Shown: piece by piece, positions 1-10,797 of the stretch | Layout: every line of letters begins with the position of its first letter | How positions within the stretch are numbered: the first letter of the stretch is position 1 | NCBI GenBank assembly: GCA_003952965.2 | Contig: CM025850.1 | Location: forward strand, 36,122,047 to 36,186,046 | DNA length: 64,000 nucleotides | DNA from: Morella rubra | Taxonomy: Eukaryota > Streptophyta > Magnoliopsida > Fagales > Myricaceae | Direction of reading: 5' to 3' | Translations under genes and position numbers: made by a program | The notes under the pieces: model-generated | Seen by the model: the letters and a program-made list of their open reading frames with translations, nothing else | Told to the model about the DNA's origin: nothing | Database searches by the model: none

Positions 1-166
1 ATCGAAATGGCAGCATTATCTAGACTCATAAATTAGCCTTCGAGTGTGCCACAGATGAACTTCCTCTCAGGTCATAAATTGGCCTTCGAGCTTTTAATGA
101 TCTACTGCATGTAAATCGCCCCTCCCATCAAAGCTCACCCATATTATCACCTAAGCCTGAGTTGCG

Positions 167-424
167 TCACTGCCTAAATCCGAAAGCAAAGCAAAGGGTA
201 AACAAACTCACTGAACTACTATTTGAAAATCGAGGGCAGCCAAAGAATCTCCTACCTGGGTTCCCCTCTGTCTTGCTTGTTCTCATCCGTGCCTTCAACC
301 CACAGAAGCACATATGTGAGTTGCCGCCCACCTCCAACTCTGCCGATGCCACTCCACCATGGCTAGCATCACTCGCAGAGGAAGTGGATGCTGCTCTCCT
401 GGACATTGAAAGAGAATGTGGCAC
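167..424 (-). CDS. Small GRF-type zinc-finger ORF (possibly transposon-borne)
   Basis: An 85-residue minus-strand ORF starts at 424. A Ser/Ala-rich head is followed by a GRF-type zinc finger: CFCG, then a basic stretch with RTSKT, then NPGRRFFGCPRF. This matches the N-terminal half of the GRF pattern (CxCG followed by NxGRxFxxCP). GRF fingers bind nucleic acid in topoisomerase 3, APE2 and NEIL3 and also occur in many small plant ORFs of unknown role. After GCPRF the reading turns low-complexity (SNSSSVSL) and stops, so the rest of the finger (second Cys pair region) is missing or lies in an unseen exon. About 450 bp away on its 5' side is a MITE/MULE-like end (700-877), so it may be transposon cargo. 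The domain is recognised from sequence; function is unknown. Confidence 0.5.
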   Translation of the reverse strand: MPHSLSMSRRAASTSSASDASHGGVASAELEVGGNSHMCFCGLKARMRTSKTEGNPGRRFFGCPRFSNSSSVSLFTLCFAFGFRQ

Positions 425-599
425 AGGTTTATGTGGTGAATCAATTCGAAATCAAATAGGAGAGTACTTAGGGTTCTTAGGCTTCGAACGGAAGAGGGCT
501 GTGCAGATTTGGGTGAGCTTCGATTTGGGGGATTTTTTTTACGTCTGTTTTGGTCGGGATGGAGTTGGAGGGAGGGAGAACTGACGAACACATGACGTG

Positions 600-877
600 G
601 CTTTTTTAATCCAACATGGTAATGCCATGTCAGAATGCATTTACAATTTGTTTTTTTTTTTTTTTAATGACGTGGCATGTTTAAGCACGTGTCACCTGTT
701 TATTCGATATGACGTGGTTGCCGTCAGCCACATGGGCAACTTCCGTTGGCCTACTGACGGCAAACCAGTTTGGGAAACGTCACAAACCACAGGGGTACCG
801 GTAGGACAAAACTTACCTTAGGGACCAATCGGGGAAAGGGTCAAACCTTAGGGACTGGCGGAGTAATTTAGCCTAAT
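600..877. mobile_element. One end of a MULE-like/MITE element
   Basis: Read on the minus strand from 877, the sequence begins aggctaaattactccg and continues with the 'ccctaaggttt' and 'cctgtggttt' phrases typical of a widespread plant class of MULE-type MITEs. Other members of this class in the window (11585-11907, 30334-30852) also start ggcttaatt. The opposite end is not visible, so the left border is arbitrary. The outer end abuts the start of the inverted duplication at about 880. Confidence 0.4.
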
Positions 878-879
878 AA

Positions 880-1720
880 TTAATTTGAATGAAGATGGAC
901 CTCAGCCCATGACGCAAATGCGGATGAAATGTAGAAACTCAATTTCAAATACAACAACATGTTCGTTTATTTGTTTGTTTTAGGTCTGAATCGGTGTACT
1001 GTTGGACCTGGTTTGAGACGGAAAGAAATCCCCAAAAGACAGAAGCATGGGTCACATAGGACAATGACTTTGAAGGGCCAAGCTGTGAGCATCAGCTGAT
1101 TCAATTTTGTAATGGAATTCTATTTACAAGGAAGAAAGAATATTTCAGAGACATATATAATTAGTTAGCAGCTATTCATATTTTTCTGTTGAATTTTGAA
1201 GGATCGTTTATCAAAATATAGAATAGAATGATCGATCATGGATGCTACTCTTGAGGTAAGAAATCCAAAAGCTAAATTGCCAAGGAATGGAATAAATAAG
1301 ATTGTGTGGGTTACCGTTTGGCTGGATAGTGCTTGCATAGGGACTAGGGAGTTTTTCAATTAACCTTGCAGCCGATACCTCCTTAAAGGTACCTCACCAT
1401 CTAATGGGTATGTTTGAATATGTGCACCAATATTATGGTATGATCATCCCAAATTCTAACATTTTCCACAAATCAATTAATTTGCAGTTAGAGCTCTTCA
1501 TCGTTCCTCTGAATTCAAGCTGCGCTACTTTCAGCAAAGACATAAGTCCCTTACGGCCTGAAGGAAACAGAGCTGAGTCCTGCGGAATTTATTGAGAAGC
1601 TTGTTAAGAGCTTTGCCTAGCTCAGCCGATCTAAATAAGCTTCTGAACAAATTTGTTCCCAGCTCCGCTACTTCACCACTGGTAAAGTAAATGCCACAAG
1701 AAACGACTTTCCAGTTCACA
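880..1720. repeat. Arm of a distant inverted duplication (partner 31165-31800)
   Basis: About 840 bp match, in opposite orientation, the stretch 31165-31800. Shared landmarks are the 'aggtctgaatcggtgtac' block (989 here, reverse complement near 31685), the 'cattacaaaattgaatcagc' block and the 'gcttgttaagagctttgcc' block. Small insertions separate the matching pieces. I recognise no protein in it. Each arm is near DUF247 material (2076-3400 and 29521-29697), so it is probably flanking DNA that was duplicated with a DUF247 copy. Confidence 0.6.
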
Positions 1721-2075
1721 ATCTGCGATTATCAATGTAAGGCTTTTCTGAAACTAAGACGAGCAATGCAACATTACAGCTATAAGCTCCTATCTATTGC
1801 CGGATTCTTGCCTATTTGACAGAGGAGCAGTAAGAAAAAGGACAAGAGTCTCTATACCAGAAATGTTCATGTGTACAAAGAGAGATATGTAACAATATGC
1901 ACCACATTGCATAATTCGGCTCCGCAAATTTGTTTGCGGCGACACTGATTCCCATTGCAATTGCTACCAGAATTCAACAAAATATGACATTGTAGCTCAG
2001 CAGAAAGATTTCCTGAAGAGCCACTTAGGTTCACATCACACCATGGACTTACAAGGACCTACAAAGATAACATAC

Positions 2076-3400
2076 TTATGACTTGTGGAAAATGTTAGAA
2101 AGGATGGAAAAAATGGTCTGTGCTGAAGAAAGTAGAAGGAACAAGATGGCTGAAAGAAATGAAAGCAACGCCCAAGGGCTGTGAAAATAATCACGCCTCA
2201 ATTTTGCCATCCATATGTTCCGACGTTTGCGACAATGCTGGTTCACATCTCTGTAAATTTCGGCATAAAAGATTTTGTTAGTGGAAACATAATTAACAAG
2301 CTTGTTAAACATGGTGGAAACAGCGCCATCATCACCCATATAATTATTAACAATTCCTTGTCGACGAAGTACTTCGACGTCCTTAGGAGATTTAATAAGA
2401 CAATCCATGAACATCACATAGTCAGTGACCCTGAGATCCTTATCTCGATTATATTGCTCATAGGCAACCAAATTATGGAGGAAAGCCTCTGTAATATCCC
2501 TTATGAAAAGTGGTGGAATTTCCATTATCCCGTTGGTGAACTTTATGTTAATCAAGTTGTTACCTCCCTCAAGTATCTTGAACTTGATTCCAGCCTCTTG
2601 AAGCTCCGTAGCACAAGGCATTGACGTGAGGTCTTTTCTTGTAGCAAAAGGCATTGACTTGAGTTCTTTTATTGTAAGTACTGCCTTTCCAGCCATTTCA
2701 ATTTCGACAATCGATGAAAAGGCAGCTCTATGAACCAGAGAGAGCAGATGCTCAATATTTTGGATTGAATTACAGCTCGACTGACTGAAGCACAGTGGCC
2801 ACGGAAATGTTAAGCCATCAAAAAAGTACAGGGCAAGGTGAATAAGATCATGTGGCTCGCTAGGACACCAAGTCATCTCCACCAACTTGGTAAGAACAAA
2901 AAATGGGAGCTGATTTTCTAGTAGAAGTATATCACGCAATACGCCCAAAAACATCCACCTCGTTTGGAAGATTGGGTCACATTTGTCCCTTAGATTTCCA
3001 TTCCGCACTTGCGAAACAGCTAAATGATAAAACACCCATCAAGTAGTATCATTTCTACAAACCCATCAGTGTTTAGGTTAAAGCATTCTGCACAGCAACT
3101 ACGAGCTCTTTCTTCCAATTCTCTCAAGGCCATGATGTATTTTTCAACACTGTTTTCATTTCTCCTATTAAGCATTGATTGTAAATAGCGCAATTTTTGC
3201 TCCTCCATAAGAGCTAGGCCATCCTTGCCCTGGTGGTAAGGACCGATGGCAAGCAGAGCAGGTTCGTAAGATGCCTCATTTATTTTGCGCAACTGCTGAT
3301 GCACTTTAAATATTCTACACTCTGGAGCAATTTGGGTCAAACCACGAACCTTTCGATCAACACAAACGGAGGCAGGATCAGCTCCACCACTGGACCTCAT
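2076..3400 (-). pseudogene. DUF247 (UPF0481) membrane protein, disabled copy A
   Basis: A minus-strand DUF247 gene with ATG at 3400. The N-terminal part (FKVHQQLRKINEASYEP, AIGPYHQGKDGL, MALRELEERAR, MILLDGCFII) runs to 3020. There the conserved GAG codon after DGCFII is TAG. A frameshift follows within the next 30 bases, and the reading resumes at CDPIFQTRWM and LLLENQLPFFVLTKL. From there it is open to 2076 and ends with a C-terminal transmembrane helix (WALLSFLSAILFLLLSS). DUF247 proteins are plant-specific, with a long soluble region and a C-terminal membrane anchor; their biochemical role is unknown. One nonsense change plus one frameshift make this a pseudogene, unless these are assembly errors. 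The ATG follows a tactatttctttag splice acceptor, and a likely non-coding exon lies near 4057-4170. Confidence 0.85.
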
Positions 3401-4056
3401 ATCCTAAAGAAATAGTAGTACGTCTCTGCCCCAAAATATATTGCAAACAATTTGTCACTGATGTGGAAGAACTTCACTGCTTGCCCTCCAACTATTGAAC
3501 CAAATGTCATTTTAGGGTTTAAACTATCATTTTTATTGCATTTCCTCCTCAAGCTATTGAAATTCATCAATTTGCGCCCCTTACTCAGATTCTACTGTTC
3601 AAAATATTAGATCATTGAAAAAAGCTACATAGCATAATCTTGAATTGACAAGAAGCATCTAGAGTTGGTAAATATAAACGCCAACCCATTTAATTAGATC
3701 TAAGATTCTGTAGTTTTTTTTCTTTTGAATAATTAATCGAAAAAAGTTGTTTAAATAATCCACATCCAGCCGCCTTAAACGTACAATTTAGTGAAATATA
3801 ATTTAAAGTGGACAAGTTTAACATTAACGACTAAACATTTCAGAAATTCGACGTTAAAAGTAATGAAAAAAAATCTAGAGATATTACTCTTTTGAGACCA
3901 ATATTCACAGATCGTGCAAAATTCCGAAAAGAGGGATAATCAAAACAAGAAAAAAGGACCTAAACTATTTTAGTATGTTAGAGGAGGGGAGAAAAAAGAT
4001 CGAAAAGAAAGGTAACGGAACATTTTTTCCTGCTAGGCGAAAGGTAACAAACTTAC

Positions 4057-4170
4057 CTTTTTCTTTTTTTCGCTCGGTAGTCAAACTGACTCAAAAGTTC
4101 GCTCCAGATCGCCCCTGCAGACGGCCGCTCTTCGGCTTGCTCGATAGTCGATAAGCTAAGGAAAAAGCGT
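4057..4170 (-). promoter_or_regulatory. Probable 5' non-coding exon of DUF247 copy A
   Basis: On the minus strand the block 'gtctgcaggggcgatctgg' and its surroundings run into gaaaaag|gtaagt, a good donor with exon end at 4057. The acceptor tttctttag sits just before the ATG at 3400, giving a 5'-UTR intron of about 650 bp. The same block recurs at 31134-31180 and 39075-39140, both next to DUF247 material, which supports a conserved leader or promoter. There is no transcript evidence. Confidence 0.5.
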
Positions 4171-5018
4171 GTACTGTGTAGCAAAGCAGACTAGTTGGCC
4201 AAGACCTTGTACATTCACTTAGAGGTAGACTCTAATTGGGCTAGTTTTGTGCAAATTGCAATGCCGTATGACTCATGGGCCGTTTGCCTACATGAAAGCC
4301 CGCATCCAAGATAAGGAATTTGAGAAAGAATATGGACCTCGGCCGCCTGCCATTAAGCAAATCTTGGGATGGGAATAACCGGCTCTGCATAAGACAGCCC
4401 CTCCATTTATTTGTTACTGCTCAAAAGTTAATGATGTAGCCTTTTTACAAAGGGTAACTCTGACCCAAAGAAATCTCAAGTCTGGAGGAAGATCTAAATG
4501 GAATATCAAGAACAATAGATTAAAATTACTGCCCATCCATTTTGTTATACATTAAAGGATTTTAGCCTGATCTGAAACTCTGCTTCAGTAATGGTTTAGA
4601 ATAACATGGCAAATTTTTTTTTCTCCATGTAATGACAAGGAGAATCCAACAAAAATCTGTCCCTCCAGCAAAAAGCTAAAGTTTAAACAGCATAATTTTA
4701 ACTAAGATACGTAGAGAGATTAATAAACAAAGAAACAAGCCATGGGTTTTCTTGTAATATTTTCATGAGTATAAAAGCTGAAGATAATCGACTCCTGCCC
4801 ACAAAGAAAAAAGCCATGAGCATATATTCTGTCGAAGTAAAAGCAAATAACTGAAAAAAAACAAGAGTTATGTGAATTGAATGCCACTTTTTGCTGAGAA
4901 ACATTTTGGTCTCTTCAAGTTGACTGTCAATTTCGTCCCTAGACTTCTATCAACCTTGAAGTTTCAAATTGCTTAAAAGGTTGTGTACGGAACAACTCGA
5001 ATTAGTAAATCTTACTGC
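4171..5018. other. AT-rich intergenic spacer, nothing recognised
   Basis: No ORF with family resemblance, no terminal repeats and no RNA gene seen. It separates the leader of the minus-strand DUF247 copy from the 3' end of the minus-strand esterase copy. Confidence 0.6.
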
Positions 5019-6168
5019 CTATTCCCTTTGCATGTGTCTGAGGAAGTTGACCTCGGAGACACCTAACAAGGTCTTCACATGAGAACTCACAGGATAATTT
5101 CGCAATACATGTTCAAATTCAGTTGGCAATGACTTCCAGTGTAGACTTGGTTCCCAGTCTGCCTCCCTCAGAACCTTCAGGATTTCTTTCACTACTATCT
5201 TGCTCCCCTCAGCTGATAAATGTATACCATCCCTGCAGAAGGATATCCAGAACTGTCTTCAGTGAATATGAATAGTACATTGCTTTGAGAATTGAGGCTT
5301 GAGATTTGATCCAATTACAATAAACAGCCCAGCCTATAACACATGTAAGCAAACTTACGTAAAGCAAGCAGTTTGCCAACCATCCTTTTCCTGGAGTGTA
5401 GTCCAAAGATCAATGCCCTTCACATCCATCTCTCGACACAGCTCTAAACAAGCTTCTGCATATATTCGACAGGACTCATTTGTTCGCAGCTCTGCTGCCG
5501 AATCACTAGTTTCAGTAAAACATATGCTATTAGAGATGATTGTTTCTAGTTTACCATGTGCTATTAGGAGTGAAAGTGTTTCTGGAAATTTGACAAACAG
5601 TGAAACAATGTAGCTCTAAGCACCTAAATGTTTCTCGAATCTTTTCTTCATGAACAGGAGGAGCACTAAGAAAGATAATGCGAGTCTTCTCTGAAAGGCT
5701 CTAGCAAACATAAAGATCACAGTCAGAGTATGGACAAAATTACATAATCACGTTGTGCAAATCTTGTCTGTTGCAAGCACTACTTGAGAGTCATTCTAAG
5801 CTGCACCAAACAAATGCCCCAAAGGTGAAGACTTGTTTAACTGCAGCTTATCATATTATTTAACCTCGACGAGGCAACCACACATTCAGCACAGATGATT
5901 TACCACCAGCTTGGGTGAAGAAAATTTATAGAAGTGACGTGCTTTTTTTTTTTGTTGGTAAAAATGGATCAAGTATTTATACCAGGTCCAATAACAATAA
6001 AGTGGTAATATTAGCCTGAAAGATTACCTTGAGATGGATTGCTATCTTCCTCATATTTTCAATATATTCAGGAAGCGGTACGTGAGGGCCCAAGCCAGAT
6101 GGGTGAGGGCGGATGGAATCATTACCACCAAACTAGGCTATCACCAAGGAAGGTTGTACAACAGCATC
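5019..6168 (-). pseudogene. CPRD49-like GDSL/SGNH esterase, copy 1, 5' end missing and internal stop
   Basis: Four minus-strand exons with clean borders: 6028-6168, 5624-5700, 5359-5505 and 5019-5232. They encode the GGND block (FGGNDSIRPHPSGLG), the 'LSEKTRIIFLSAPP' strand, 'TNESCRIYAEACLELC' and the catalytic DGIHLS block ending at TAG 5019-5021. Exon sizes (141, 77 and 147 bp) match the copy at 49 kb. The family is SGNH hydrolases related to isoamyl-acetate-hydrolysing esterase and plant CPRD49. In the first exon the Tyr of VYFGGND is TAG (plus-strand bases 6133-6135), a nonsense change. The exons with the nucleophile motif and the oxyanion Gly should lie upstream but are absent before or inside the N gap. 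The C-terminus after TEF diverges from the other copy. Probably a pseudogene; upstream exons in the gap cannot be excluded. Confidence 0.85.
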
Positions 6169-6510
6169 CTAATTTAAATTACAGAAGATATACATCAAAA
6201 CATCACTTAAAGCAGGAAATCTGTAAATGCCTAGCAACAAGCCGCCAGTCGCATGATTACACGAAAAACATGAAATAGACGAACAGTAGAATACATCTCA
6301 CCAAAATTTTATAGAGAACTATTTACAACTGCTTAGTTTTGCCATTCTTGACTCTATTCTAGCTCCCATTTGAAGTAAGATATGCCACAGTTTGTGCAGA
6401 AAGTTGGCCCCCGCCAAAAGACAAACTTAGAGCAATGCTTATGTAGAAAGTTAGTCGTCCATCTAAGAGGCAAGAAATCTATTCACAAATAGCCTACTGG
6501 CTCGAGAATG
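6169..6510. other. Spacer before the scaffold gap
   Basis: About 340 bp upstream of the last visible esterase exon on the minus strand, probably intron. No further exon is recognised before the run of N. Confidence 0.5.
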
Positions 6511-7510
6511 NNNNNNNNNNNNNNNNNNNNNNNNNNNNNNNNNNNNNNNNNNNNNNNNNNNNNNNNNNNNNNNNNNNNNNNNNNNNNNNNNNNNNNNNNN
6601 NNNNNNNNNNNNNNNNNNNNNNNNNNNNNNNNNNNNNNNNNNNNNNNNNNNNNNNNNNNNNNNNNNNNNNNNNNNNNNNNNNNNNNNNNNNNNNNNNNNN
6701 NNNNNNNNNNNNNNNNNNNNNNNNNNNNNNNNNNNNNNNNNNNNNNNNNNNNNNNNNNNNNNNNNNNNNNNNNNNNNNNNNNNNNNNNNNNNNNNNNNNN
6801 NNNNNNNNNNNNNNNNNNNNNNNNNNNNNNNNNNNNNNNNNNNNNNNNNNNNNNNNNNNNNNNNNNNNNNNNNNNNNNNNNNNNNNNNNNNNNNNNNNNN
6901 NNNNNNNNNNNNNNNNNNNNNNNNNNNNNNNNNNNNNNNNNNNNNNNNNNNNNNNNNNNNNNNNNNNNNNNNNNNNNNNNNNNNNNNNNNNNNNNNNNNN
7001 NNNNNNNNNNNNNNNNNNNNNNNNNNNNNNNNNNNNNNNNNNNNNNNNNNNNNNNNNNNNNNNNNNNNNNNNNNNNNNNNNNNNNNNNNNNNNNNNNNNN
7101 NNNNNNNNNNNNNNNNNNNNNNNNNNNNNNNNNNNNNNNNNNNNNNNNNNNNNNNNNNNNNNNNNNNNNNNNNNNNNNNNNNNNNNNNNNNNNNNNNNNN
7201 NNNNNNNNNNNNNNNNNNNNNNNNNNNNNNNNNNNNNNNNNNNNNNNNNNNNNNNNNNNNNNNNNNNNNNNNNNNNNNNNNNNNNNNNNNNNNNNNNNNN
7301 NNNNNNNNNNNNNNNNNNNNNNNNNNNNNNNNNNNNNNNNNNNNNNNNNNNNNNNNNNNNNNNNNNNNNNNNNNNNNNNNNNNNNNNNNNNNNNNNNNNN
7401 NNNNNNNNNNNNNNNNNNNNNNNNNNNNNNNNNNNNNNNNNNNNNNNNNNNNNNNNNNNNNNNNNNNNNNNNNNNNNNNNNNNNNNNNNNNNNNNNNNNN
7501 NNNNNNNNNN
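6511..7510. other. Assembly gap of 1,000 N
   Basis: Exactly 1,000 N. Such round lengths are normally placeholders of unknown true size. The right flank (tttttagctagtgtccc) matches 39288 onwards, so the gap begins within or just before a duplicated block. The missing DNA may hold exons 1-2 of the esterase copy at 5019-6168. Confidence 0.98.
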
Positions 7511-7540
7511 TTTTTAGCTAGTGTCCCACTATTTACCAAT

Positions 7541-7581
7541 ATTTTTGGGGCAGAGGCGTACTATTTCTTTAGGATATGAGG
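7541..7581 (+). promoter_or_regulatory. Orphan DUF247-type acceptor and start-codon module
   Basis: The phrase 'ggggcagaggcgtac' followed by tatttctttag|gatATGAGG is nearly identical to the reverse complement of the start region of DUF247 copy A (3400) and to 39479-39508. No DUF247 reading follows the ATG here. A second module with its own ATG lies at 9171-9200, directly before copy B. This looks like the remains of an earlier tandem DUF247 start. Confidence 0.5.
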
Positions 7582-7668
7582 CCCGTTGCTGGATATAATT
7601 TACTGACGAACTTTATGGAAGAAGTATTTATAATTAAAAAAAAAATAGAGAATCTTAGATCTAATTAA

Positions 7669-8556
7669 GGCACCATGTTTCATAGTAAAGTATTTTTTTC
7701 TGTAAAGCATTTTCAAATTCAAATGCATTTTCAGTAAAGTAATCTAATTTTGAGTGTTTGGTTTTGTTACATCTAAATATATTTTTTGAAAGTATTTTTC
7801 AATAAATTTTTTTACGAGTCCATGTTTCAAAATCCAACCCCGAAAAAAATTAAAAACTATTGGAGTTGAGATCTTTTGAATGCTTTGGTTTCGGGTTAGA
7901 GACCCAAACACGTACCTGATTTTCTTGGGTTCATGTTTCAAAACCTGACACTGATCCCGAAAAAAGCTAAAATCGTCGGGTCGGTTCCTTTGAATGCTTT
8001 GGTTTCGGATTAGAGACCCAAACCTAAACCTGATTTTTCTTGAGTTCATGTTTGATGACCTGACCCCGACCATGAAAAAAACTAAAACCATTGGGGTCAA
8101 GTTCCTTTGAATGCTTTGGTTTCTGGTTAAAGACTCAAATACAAACATGGTTTTTTTTTTCGGGTTTAATGTTTCAAAACCCGAACTCGACCCCAAAAAA
8201 AACTAAAATGTTTGGTTTTGAGTTAGAAACCAGAACACGAACCTGATTTCTCTCTGGTTCGTCTTTCAAAACCCACCCCGACCACGACGTAACCTGACCA
8301 GTTCGGGTTGAACCAGATCGGTTTCGAGTCAGGAGGTCGGGTCGATGGATTTTTGGCCATCCTAAGACTGGAAGAGGCAGGTCATGAAAGAGATTCACTA
8401 GTTTCTGAAAGTAAACCAATTTCAAGATAGTGGAGTTGAGTTCGGTTGACCGAATTAAGATTCGGTTGACTATATTTTAAGAGACTCTTCAAACAGTCGA
8501 AAGTATGGAAAGTACTTTACAGAAAGTAAAATGCAGCGAAAAAAAAAACCGGAGCC
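7669..8556. mobile_element. PIF/Harbinger-type non-autonomous element with internal tandem repeats
   Basis: Absent from the paralogous block at 39583, where 'atctaattaagttgg' is uninterrupted. Here the same site reads ctaattaa, then ggcacc...ggagcc, then taagttgg, giving a 3-bp TAA duplication (7666-7668 and 8557-8559). The ends are imperfect inverted repeats (ggcaccatgttt and, reversed, ggctccggttt, each followed by a ctgtaaag phrase). The interior (about 7805-8290) holds four diverged tandem units of roughly 115 bp. Each contains the phrase 'tgaatgctttggttt' or a decayed form, and the minus strand reads as repeated SLTRNQSIQ-like peptides. No transposase is visible. Confidence 0.75.
7805..8290. 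repeat. Four-unit tandem repeat, about 115 bp per unit
   Basis: Diverged units, each with a 'catgtttcaaaacc' phrase, a CCCGAAAAAA-like run, 'cctttgaatgctttgg' and an 'agacccaaac' tail. On the minus strand one frame stays open across about 3.5 units (7744-8196), giving a period of about 38 residues. That suggests period conservation (a multiple of three) rather than a real protein. It lies inside the TAA-flanked element. Confidence 0.7.
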
Positions 8557-9313
8557 TAAGTTGGTTTAACTTTTATGGTCTAAACAGATACACATTTTAG
8601 GTAATATGTTTAATCAATTCATTTTATAATCTAAGTAGGGTGGTGAAATCTAAATCATCAATTAAAAATAAGAACTAGTTTTCTTCTAAAAACATTTTAA
8701 AAAAAATCTCTATCTCAAGGACAAGATTGGGATTCACATGAGTAGGAACATTCTATTTTTGTTTAAGCTATCGTCGCGCTGAAATAATTTGAACTCTTTA
8801 TTTCATGTTACATGCTCTGAAAAAATATTCTATGCCACTTTTCACCTGCCATCCAGTCTTAGCGTTTTGTTTATTTTAATTTTCCATTTTCACCCACCTT
8901 AAACTGTAGAAACCCCTTGCTTCTAATCAAAATATGAGTGATAAAATGGACAAAATTTAGGCCACATATATATAATATCATCTTAACAGTCCCATTTTAA
9001 CAAAAGGAGCATGTTTAGAGTGCAAATAATACAAGTTAATAGTCTAACAAACAACTAACCTTACAATGGATGATTATATCTTTAGATGCATATACACGTG
9101 ATTCTTCTTTTTAACATTAGTTAATGTTAGTATTGGTGACAAAATTTACTGCCTGCATCAATGTATTTGAAGCAGAGACATACTATTTCTTTAGCATATG
9201 ACTTCGCCTGGGATTAGAGTTGATCATATCTCCTCTCTTGGTCACCAAAAGCTTATTGGCTTGACCCCAATCGCTCCAGAGGTTTGCATATTCTAAGTGC
9301 ATCACCCCTTATG

Positions 9314-10029
9314 CAGTGGCGGATGCAGGGGGCGGCCGCCCCCCATTGCACCGCCCAAAATAAAATTTTATATGTAAATTTTTTTTTTTTGGCCTGGGCC
9401 TGTGGGGGCCTGATCCCCATAGACCCAGACCAACCCACTTCTTCTTCTTCTTCTTCTCCTTCTTCTTCTTCACATGGCTTAATTTTCAATTACATATATA
9501 ACAGAAGTGTTATAATTACAAATGCAAATATATTTAATTTGCACCCAAACAAATATTACCTTAGAACTATAATAAATGCTCAAAAGAAGAAACTAATAAA
9601 TTCACCACGAAATCTTAGGGTTATAGAGGTTTCTACCTGAAAATTTCTAATTTTTTAGATTTTTTTTTAAAATAAATAGAAAATCCACTCATATTTTTGT
9701 GTCCCAAATTAATTATTTGGCTGATTTTTGTTTGGTTAGATTTTTCATGCCCTTGAATTTCGTGGAGTTCTTGCTGCTCAAACTATCATTTTCTTATATA
9801 TATATTTTGCAATGTTTTCAGAAGATGCAAATCAGTAGGATTATTTGTCACCTTCACTCTCAGCAAATAGTATGTACGTGTATTTTAAAATTTTTAATGC
9901 TTTTAATCCTTAATTTTCGAAATTTTAACTCTAAGACATTTTTTGCATTACGTAGGAAAAAAAAAAATTTTTTGTCATTTTGTCTTATTTGTTCGCCCCC
10001 CTTCAAATTGGATCTTGGATCCGCCACTG
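9314..10029. mobile_element. hAT-Tip100-type non-autonomous element in DUF247 copy B
   Basis: Ends cagtggcggatgcagg and, reversed, cagtggcggatccaag, flanked by a perfect 8-bp duplication cccttatg (9306-9313 and 10030-10037). The paralogue at 40375 shows the uninterrupted coding site (catcaccagttacgtgagg). The short TIR CAGKGGCGGA and 8-bp duplication fit the Tip100 branch of hAT. The interior is AT-rich with no transposase and contains a (CTT)n tract near 9440-9470. Confidence 0.9.
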
Positions 10030-10423
10030 CCCTTATGCAAGGTAAATGAGAAGGCTTTTGAACCTAGTATGCTTACTATAGGTTCTTACCACCATGGCAA
10101 GAAGGACCTAGCTCTTATAGAAGAGCACACAAATTGCGATATCTAGAATCAATTAATGCTTAGAAGGATAAATGAAAGCAGTGTGGAAAAATATATCATG
10201 ACCTTGAGAGAATTGGAAGAAAGAGCTCGTAGATGCTACCAAGAAGTTGGCAGCCTAACTCTGGATAGGTTTATAGAAATGATGCTACTGGATGGTTGTT
10301 TCATTATTGAGCTGTTTCGCAAGTATCATATGAAAAATCCTAGCAATGAGTATGACCCAATCTTCGGATGCTCGAAGCCTTACAGCATGATCTACAGTTA
10401 TTGAAAATCAACTTCCCTTCTTT

Positions 10424-10569
10424 TTTCTTTTTCTTTTTTAATAGATAAAGATAAAACCAGATCAAACACCACAAGAGTCAGCATTAACAACAGAAACAGG
10501 AACGGAACCAAACGGCCAGAAGTACGTGGCAGCCCACTTGGCCAAACGGTAGCACACCGATTCTGAGAC
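10424..10569 (-). mobile_element. 5'-truncated LINE-like 3' end inserted in DUF247 copy B
   Basis: The DUF247 sequence 'gaaaatcaacttcccttctt' is interrupted and resumes with tttgttcttgccaagttg. The extra 145 bp read on the minus strand as a G/T-rich 3' tail ending in a tttatctttatctattaa-like phrase and an A-rich run (T-run on the plus strand at its left edge). This is the usual form of a truncated plant non-LTR retrotransposon. The target duplication is short or absent, so the exact borders are uncertain by a few bases. Confidence 0.6.
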
Positions 10570-10656
10570 TTTGTTCTTGCCAAGTTGTTCGAGATGACAA
10601 AGTTCCTACCGAGCCTAAGGACGTTATTTCTCTTGCACTGAAATTTTTTAGCATAG

Positions 10657-10797
10657 GACAATATTCACTGAATGACGTTGAGTCAAAGTTTAGCCAAATC
10701 CAACAGATTGACCGTCTACGAGGACAATATTCACTTCATGGCTTTGACTCAATGTTGAGCCAAATCTCACGTATTGACCATCTACTTTCTCTGATTC
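10657..10797 (+). repeat. About 70-bp tandem duplication inside DUF247 copies B and E
   Basis: Two adjacent units share 'acaatattcact', 'gagccaaatc' and 'attgaccgtctac' or 'attgaccatctac'. The same duplication is present in copy E (40866-41003), so it arose before the segmental duplication that made B and E. It lies in the variable middle region of the family. Confidence 0.7.

Noticed and set aside
6463..7539. Long open frames on both strands
   Set aside because: They run through the 1,000-N gap and are artefacts of undefined bases.
9284..9640. 118-residue plus-strand ORF with poly-Ser
   Set aside because: It spans the left end and (CTT)n of a hAT element; no family resemblance.
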